Assembly: GCA_027365815.1 (NCBI GenBank)
Contig: DAHXLV010000005.1
Coordinates: 1-18,098 of the forward strand
Length of the DNA: 18,098 nucleotides
DNA from: Microcaldota archaeon
GTDB lineage: Archaea > Micrarchaeota > Micrarchaeia > Micrarchaeales > Micrarchaeaceae
Direction of reading: 5' to 3'
Position numbers and translations under genes: made by a program. Shown here piece after piece: positions 14,471 through 18,098 of the stretch. Under the pieces are notes generated by a model. It was not told the origin of the DNA, searched no databases, and saw only the letters and a program-made list of their open reading frames with translations. Positions within the stretch are counted from its first letter, which is position 1. Every line of letters begins with the position of its first letter.

Positions 14471-14992
14471 TCAGAATTCCGCGAGCTTTTTCCACCACTT
14501 TACCCGTTTGGCTATTGCTCCATCAAGGGAGGGCCTGCCAGATCCACATGCGGCGTTCAGCGCAATCAGCATGAGGAAGGCAATCGCATATATTATCCCT
14601 GTGCCTATGTCGGTCGAGCCTGGCCCGTACGGTCCTCCAAGCCCTTCGGGGACGGACCAGATGAGGAGGCTGAGCAGGACGCCACCAGGATAGCCTATCC
14701 TTCGCATGAACCCGAATATGAGGCTGAAGGCGAGGGCCAGTTCAAGCAGTCCGACAGAGTACACAAGCAACGCCGGGTGGACCGCACCCGCTCCGGACCA
14801 GAAACTGAACCATCCCAATAACCATTGGGGTTGCCCGGAGGAAGCCTGCCGGAGCATCTGTGGGAATGCCTGGACAACGCCAGGGACAAACTTCAAGGTT
14901 CCATCTATGCCCCAAATGGCGCCGAATATCACCTCTACGCCCCTAGCAAAAGATAAAGAGTTCCTATCAAACCAGCCATTCCCTCCAGGCAT
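14471..14992 (-). CDS. DoxX-like four-helix membrane protein
   Basis: A 173-residue membrane protein with about four hydrophobic helices and a conserved-looking first segment FARGVEVIFGAIWGIDGTLKF (17-37), typical of the DoxX/DoxD superfamily linked to quinone and sulfur redox chemistry. The function in this organism is unknown. Between helices one and two lies a long loop with AFPQML and GWFSFW. The frame is open to ATG 15136, but the extra 48 residues are Arg-rich and not family-like. ATG 14992 sits about 28 bases after a TATA-like element, so I use it. It ends 24 bases from the convergent archease gene. Confidence 0.75.
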   Translation of the reverse strand: MPGGNGWFDRNSLSFARGVEVIFGAIWGIDGTLKFVPGVVQAFPQMLRQASSGQPQWLLGWFSFWSGAGAVHPALLVYSVGLLELALAFSLIFGFMRRIGYPGGVLLSLLIWSVPEGLGGPYGPGSTDIGTGIIYAIAFLMLIALNAACGSGRPSLDGAIAKRVKWWKKLAEF

Positions 14993-15012
14993 ACCATCAC
15001 AGTGATATCCCC

Positions 15013-15033
15013 CTAGTGTTTTTTTAACACTTT
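15013..15033 (-). promoter_or_regulatory. TATA element inside a perfect inverted repeat, DoxX-like gene
   Basis: AGTGTT (15015-15020), five T, then AACACT (15026-15031) form a perfect 6-bp inverted repeat. On the minus strand its centre (GTTAAAAAAAC) is placed 28 bases before ATG 14992, where a TATA box should be. A dimeric regulator bound here would block TBP. Operator function is inference. Confidence 0.45.
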
Positions 15034-15136
15034 TGTTGCAAGCCAGGGGAGGAAGTCGAATCCTCCTTCTCCGCTCTGCAGGCGGGCGCATAGCCGATCT
15101 GCCACCCTGGCGCGCAATAGCCTTTTTATTCCCCAT

Positions 15137-15150
15137 TATTTATATTTTGT
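15137..15150 (+). promoter_or_regulatory. Archaeal TATA box for the CBS-domain gene
   Basis: ATTTATATTTTG centred about 30 bases before ATG 15174, giving a leaderless or nearly leaderless transcript. Between this and 15033 I see no gene other than the unused extension of the DoxX-like frame. Confidence 0.55.
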
Positions 15151-15173
15151 TATGGAATAGATAAGGGGCTGGA

Positions 15174-16343
15174 ATGGACACATCAAACCTAAACATACCA
15201 AGGGAGCTGATATCCGAGACTAAATCGTTTGACATTCAGACTCCTGTGACGGAGATCGTTTCATCGATAAGCAGGTACAGCGCGGTTGTGGTTACGAAGG
15301 GCCCGCGCTACTACGGGATAGTAGACAACCGGGCGCTCTACAGGTTCGCCGAAAACTCAGGGATCGGCAAGGACCACGCAGGCAAGTACGCACTCGCAGT
15401 CCCTGCCGTCGAAAGCAGCACAAGCATAGACGAGGTGCTCCTGAGCTTCCACAAGAGCAGGGCAAAGGCGCTGCCCTACCTATCTGGAGGCAGGGTTTCG
15501 GGCATAATAAAGAGGTCCACGCTCCTCAAGGTCCTGCTGTCGCTTCGCATGCTTTCCGGCATGAACGCAAACGACACCATGACCTCGCCTGTTGTCGCGG
15601 TGGATTCCAACGCCACCCTGGCGCAGGCACGCTCTGCGATGCGGGAGCGCAGGATAAGCAGGCTTGTCATCCTGCAGGGGGGCAGGCTCTCTGGGATAAT
15701 AACCAACCATGACCTGATGGTCAATTATTCCAGGAAAGGGGACAGGCTCCCAGAGATGAAAAACACTTCGTACAGCCCGTCCGACGCGCAGCTTGGCAGC
15801 ACTGCAAGCAGGAACCTGATAACGATAGATTACACCGGCAGCCTTGCCGACGCGGCGAGGAAGATGGTCGAGAACAGCGTATCCTCTGTAATCGTTGTGA
15901 GGAGGGGCGCCCCTGTCGGGATCGTCACCATCCTCGACATATTCGGCAGCGTGCTCTCGGCGCGCCGCATGGAGGACCAGCGCATATTCCTGTCAGGCCT
16001 CGAAGGAGATATGCACGAATACGAGGCTGACGCAAAGGAGAGCCTCAAGGACTTCATGAAGAAGGCGGAGCAGATGCTCAAGGCAAAGGCGCTGGCCGTA
16101 TTCCTTAACGTGAAGAAGGTCGGAAACCGCAAGTATGAAATGCGGGCGCGCCTTTCTATAGAAGGCCAGGGTACCATATACGTGCACTCGACCGACTTCA
16201 ACATGGAGAGGACGCTGGGCAAGCTCCTCGCAACGCTGATGAAAGAGATAAAAAAGATGAAGGAGAAGAGATTGACTGTGAGGAAGGTGTCGACGTTCAA
16301 GAAGGGAATGGACGAGGCAGAGTACTATGATGAACTTGCCTAA
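15174..16343 (+). CDS. Four-CBS-domain protein with C-terminal ribosome-hibernation-factor-like domain
   Basis: A 389-residue soluble protein. Four CBS units at about 17-58, 79-120, 135-185 and 210-262 (the third with DTMTSPVVAVDSNATL and SGIITNHDL) would form two Bateman modules that sense adenine nucleotides. A charged linker (265-300) leads to a basic alpha/beta domain (about 285-370). Its pattern (LNVKKVGNRKYEMRARLSIE, then GTIYVHSTDFNMERTLGKLL and a Lys-rich helix) resembles HPF/RaiA ribosome hibernation proteins. A plausible role is nucleotide-controlled silencing of ribosomes in starved cells. The CBS part is certain in type; the C-terminal assignment rests on pattern only. The end overlaps the pilin-like gene by 17 bases. 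Confidence 0.85.
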   Translation: MDTSNLNIPRELISETKSFDIQTPVTEIVSSISRYSAVVVTKGPRYYGIVDNRALYRFAENSGIGKDHAGKYALAVPAVESSTSIDEVLLSFHKSRAKALPYLSGGRVSGIIKRSTLLKVLLSLRMLSGMNANDTMTSPVVAVDSNATLAQARSAMRERRISRLVILQGGRLSGIITNHDLMVNYSRKGDRLPEMKNTSYSPSDAQLGSTASRNLITIDYTGSLADAARKMVENSVSSVIVVRRGAPVGIVTILDIFGSVLSARRMEDQRIFLSGLEGDMHEYEADAKESLKDFMKKAEQMLKAKALAVFLNVKKVGNRKYEMRARLSIEGQGTIYVHSTDFNMERTLGKLLATLMKEIKKMKEKRLTVRKVSTFKKGMDEAEYYDELA

Positions 16344-16800
16344 GAGCAGACGCGCCCAGTCGAGCTTCGAACTTCTCATAACGGTCTCTTTTGGGCTTGT
16401 GATACTGCTGCCGATAGTTGTCATCGCCTTCGCCCAGATATCATCCTCTAATTCCTCGCTCTCATCGACAGAGGCGCAGGCGGCCGCGACAAAACTGGCG
16501 AACATAGCCGCGTCTGTCGGAGCCCAGGGATACCCTGCGAGGCAGCTTGTGCTTGTCCAGGTGCCGCCAGGCGTGCAGAACGTATATGTCGGGACGCAGA
16601 CGAACGGCGTTGGCCATGTAATAATATTCACAGTGTCGACAAGCTCAGGGCCTAGCTATGTCACAGCCTATACCCCGGTCAACGTGAGCGGCAACCTCGG
16701 AGGGATATCGGCGCAGGGCAGCTACCTGGTCAATGTCAGCGCCCAAACGTCGTGCCCGTCCAACGGGGCAGTGCCCTGCGTCTACATACAGCAGTCATGA
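16327..16800 (+). CDS. Type IV pilin-like protein with class III signal peptide
   Basis: A 157-residue secreted protein. A short basic leader (MMNLPKSRRA) is followed by QSSFELLITVSFGLVILLPIVV, matching the archaeal class III signal of Q-x-S-x-E followed by a hydrophobic helix. Cleavage before Q11 by a prepilin-peptidase such as EppA would place Glu at position 5 of the mature protein, as in type IV pilins. The rest is Ser/Thr/Val-rich beta-type sequence with a few sequons and two Cys near the end (SCPSNGAVPC) that may form a disulfide. ATG 16327 and 16330 are both possible; both lie inside the end of the CBS gene. The stop overlaps that of NMD3. Confidence 0.8.
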   Translation: MMNLPKSRRAQSSFELLITVSFGLVILLPIVVIAFAQISSSNSSLSSTEAQAAATKLANIAASVGAQGYPARQLVLVQVPPGVQNVYVGTQTNGVGHVIIFTVSTSSGPSYVTAYTPVNVSGNLGGISAQGSYLVNVSAQTSCPSNGAVPCVYIQQS

Positions 16801-17436
16801 CACCCTGAGCATGTAGGTGTTCCTATAGACCTTCTTGCCGCGCTGCAGCCCGTAAAGTATGTAGGAGCGCTTCGGCTTAAGCTCGTAGTGCTCGAAGAAC
16901 GCGCTGGCAAGCTTCTTGTCGCTCATGTAGATGTCATATCCGTTGCCCAGCTCGTCGATCCTCGATATGAATGCGCCCCTGGTCTCTATGAAGTTGGTGA
17001 ACCTCTTCATCATCCTGTCCACCGAGTCGCGCGGGCCCCGCAGCTGGAATATCGCCTCATAATAGCCTGACGTCTTCCTGTAGCAGTCAAGGCACATGGT
17101 CTTCTTCACATCCAGGGCTATGCTCCTCTCGAAAGATACGGGGTTGCCATCTACCTCATGCGAGAACCTCACAACGGCGTGCCTCCAATCAAAGCTCGCT
17201 ACTTTGATATCAAACTTGGTGTGGAGTCCCTGCTTTATCGCGTCCCTGAGAGTTATCTTGTCCGGAATCCCGTAGCCTGTCGGGGTCCTGACCCTTTCGC
17301 ATGATTTGCACCTCTCTATTATCACCCTGTCCGGTATGCCCTCCTTGAGCTTTCCGCTCACGCAGACTTCGCAGAACTCTCCGATGAAGCTGACCTTGTC
17401 GCTGGTCCTGTCGCATGTCGGGCAGTGCTTTATCAC
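16795..17436 (-). CDS. nmd3: NMD3 family 60S/50S export-type ribosome assembly protein
   Basis: Archaeal NMD3 binds the large ribosomal subunit late in assembly; the eukaryotic relative adapts it for nuclear export. The 213-residue protein begins with zinc-binding Cys pairs CPTC (5-8), CEVC (22-25), CKSC (43-46) and CLDC (115-118). An alpha/beta region with YYEAIFQLRG follows, typical of the family. I chose GTG 17436 because AGGTGA (17441-17446) lies 5 bases upstream and the protein then opens with the first zinc knuckle; the frame upstream overlaps SecD. It follows SecD by 8 bases, likely in one transcript. The archaeal form is shorter than the eukaryotic one. Confidence 0.93.
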   Translation of the reverse strand: MIKHCPTCDRTSDKVSFIGEFCEVCVSGKLKEGIPDRVIIERCKSCERVRTPTGYGIPDKITLRDAIKQGLHTKFDIKVASFDWRHAVVRFSHEVDGNPVSFERSIALDVKKTMCLDCYRKTSGYYEAIFQLRGPRDSVDRMMKRFTNFIETRGAFISRIDELGNGYDIYMSDKKLASAFFEHYELKPKRSYILYGLQRGKKVYRNTYMLRVS

Positions 17437-17440
17437 GGTT

Positions 17441-17446
17441 TCACCT
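17441..17446 (-). promoter_or_regulatory. Ribosome binding site deciding the NMD3 start
   Basis: AGGTGA on the minus strand, 4-5 bases before GTG 17436. It sets the start at GTG rather than at an upstream codon and lies just after the SecD stop, so initiation can be coupled to termination. Confidence 0.7.
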
Positions 17447-18098
17447 AAGAATAGTGCTTGCTTATTATGGCGCCGTATGCCGGCCTTGTTATCAGGACGC
17501 CTAGCAGAGCCCCTATAATGGTAGACTCGGAGAACCCGATTATGCTTACAAGCGATGTCGAGAAGAAGAGCGGCATCATCGCTATTATGAGCAGCGCCGC
17601 GTCCGCCCACACGATGTAGAACGCATGGCCCAGGAGCGTCTTCGCCGCGCTTTCACCGCTTCCGTGCGCAAGCACCTCGTCAGTTATTATTATCTGGGCA
17701 TCCACGCCGGTTCCCACAACCGCTATCATTCCGGCAACAGCCGCAAGGTCTATGGTCCCGACAAGCCCTATTATCGATACGATTATGAAGAGCTCCATCG
17801 CAGTGGTGAGCAGTATGGGTGCGACCAGGAATAGCTTCCTGTACCTGACCATAATGAAGGCCGATACGAATATTATCGCAATGCCGCCTGCTATAATGCT
17901 GATGTAAAGGAAGTGCGAGCCTAACGTAGGCGGCACGGTTGTCGGCGTTCCAGGGAACACCGCGACAGGCAGTGCACCGCCGCTCAGCACGCTGGCGATC
18001 TGCTTGGTCTGCTGCTGTGCATACGTAAGCTGCTGCTCCCTTGTGAGCGTAGACGGGGCCGCGCCCGATATCTCATAGCTTTCGCTCACGTTGCCGTT
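17445..18098 (-). CDS. secD: Protein-export membrane protein SecD, C-terminal part
   Basis: The C-terminal 217 residues of SecD, which with SecF helps the SecYEG channel pull proteins through the membrane. The frame is open through the window edge, so the start and most of the extracellular domain are missing. Visible family features are the QIASVLSGGALPVAV segment, PTLGSHFLY before a helix, the YRKLFLVAP loop, and helices with TGVDAQIIITDEV (the conserved D-x-x-I region) and GALLGVLITRPAYGAII. About five membrane helices are present. The stop is 8 bases before the NMD3 start, so the two are probably co-transcribed. Confidence 0.93.
   Translation of the reverse strand, partial: NGNVSESYEISGAAPSTLTREQQLTYAQQQTKQIASVLSGGALPVAVFPGTPTTVPPTLGSHFLYISIIAGGIAIIFVSAFIMVRYRKLFLVAPILLTTAMELFIIVSIIGLVGTIDLAAVAGMIAVVGTGVDAQIIITDEVLAHGSGESAAKTLLGHAFYIVWADAALLIIAMMPLFFSTSLVSIIGFSESTIIGALLGVLITRPAYGAIISKHYS

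Noticed and set aside
14993..15136. 48-residue N-terminal extension of the DoxX-like protein
   Set aside because: Arg-rich sequence unlike the family; the TATA-like element inside this stretch points to ATG 14992.
17437..17610. N-terminal extension of NMD3
   Set aside because: It overlaps SecD in another frame, and the Shine-Dalgarno at 17441-17446 sets the start at GTG 17436.
1..18098. CRISPR arrays, insertion sequences, tRNA or rRNA genes
   Set aside because: Reading through the window I saw no regularly spaced direct repeats, no transposase motifs, no terminal repeats around the unusual block, and no tRNA-like cloverleaf or rRNA stretch. A tool-based scan (tRNAscan, CRISPR finder) was not possible.

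Overview
The window reads as a gene-dense stretch of an archaeal chromosome, most likely from a DPANN lineage of the Micrarchaeota/ARMAN type. Support comes from archaeal marker genes (topoisomerase VI subunit B, a Pno1/Dim2-type KH protein, NMD3, archaeal SecD, archease, a family-4-type uracil-DNA glycosylase), very short intergenic gaps, AT-rich archaeal BRE/TATA boxes about 27 nt before many start codons (leaderless transcription), and heavy use of AGG and ATA codons. The lineage is inferred from overall style and was not tested by phylogeny.

Bases 1-6896 form one co-oriented block of about eight genes, and this is the unusual part. Its centre is a VirB4-like type IV secretion ATPase split into two genes: a membrane-anchored VirB3-like/VirB4 N-terminal protein (about 551-1342) and a separate P-loop ATPase (1379-2899). 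Around it lie an unidentified helical protein (9-509), a small helical protein related to the tail of the ATPase (2886-3194), a zinc-ribbon protein with a membrane hairpin (3196-3600), a coiled-coil protein with a winged-helix end (3643-4380), a 48-residue basic protein (4382-4528) and a 785-residue glycosylated-type surface protein with a cytoplasmic domain (4539-6896). Together they look like a reduced, largely undescribed type IV secretion-like or DNA/protein translocation apparatus.

Bases 6889-9150 carry, on the minus strand, a KH-domain ribosome assembly factor followed by topoisomerase VI subunit B. Bases 9172-11757 carry, on the plus strand, a coiled-coil/winged-helix regulator-like protein with its own terminator, an unidentified protein and a class II lysyl-tRNA synthetase, each with its own promoter.

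Bases 11764-13872 hold, on the minus strand, an exosortase/archaeosortase-family cysteine transpeptidase with a large extracytoplasmic C-terminal domain, then a uracil-DNA glycosylase that lacks most of the usual iron-sulfur cysteines. Archease (14003-14446, plus) and a DoxX-like membrane protein (14471-14992, minus) follow.

Bases 15174-16800 encode a four-CBS-domain protein with a C-terminal domain like ribosome hibernation factors, overlapped by a gene for a type IV pilin-like protein. The window closes on the minus strand with SecD (cut by the window edge) and NMD3. The conserved genes serve translation, ribosome biogenesis, DNA topology and repair; the secretion, sorting, pilin and SecD genes give the window a strong cell-envelope component.
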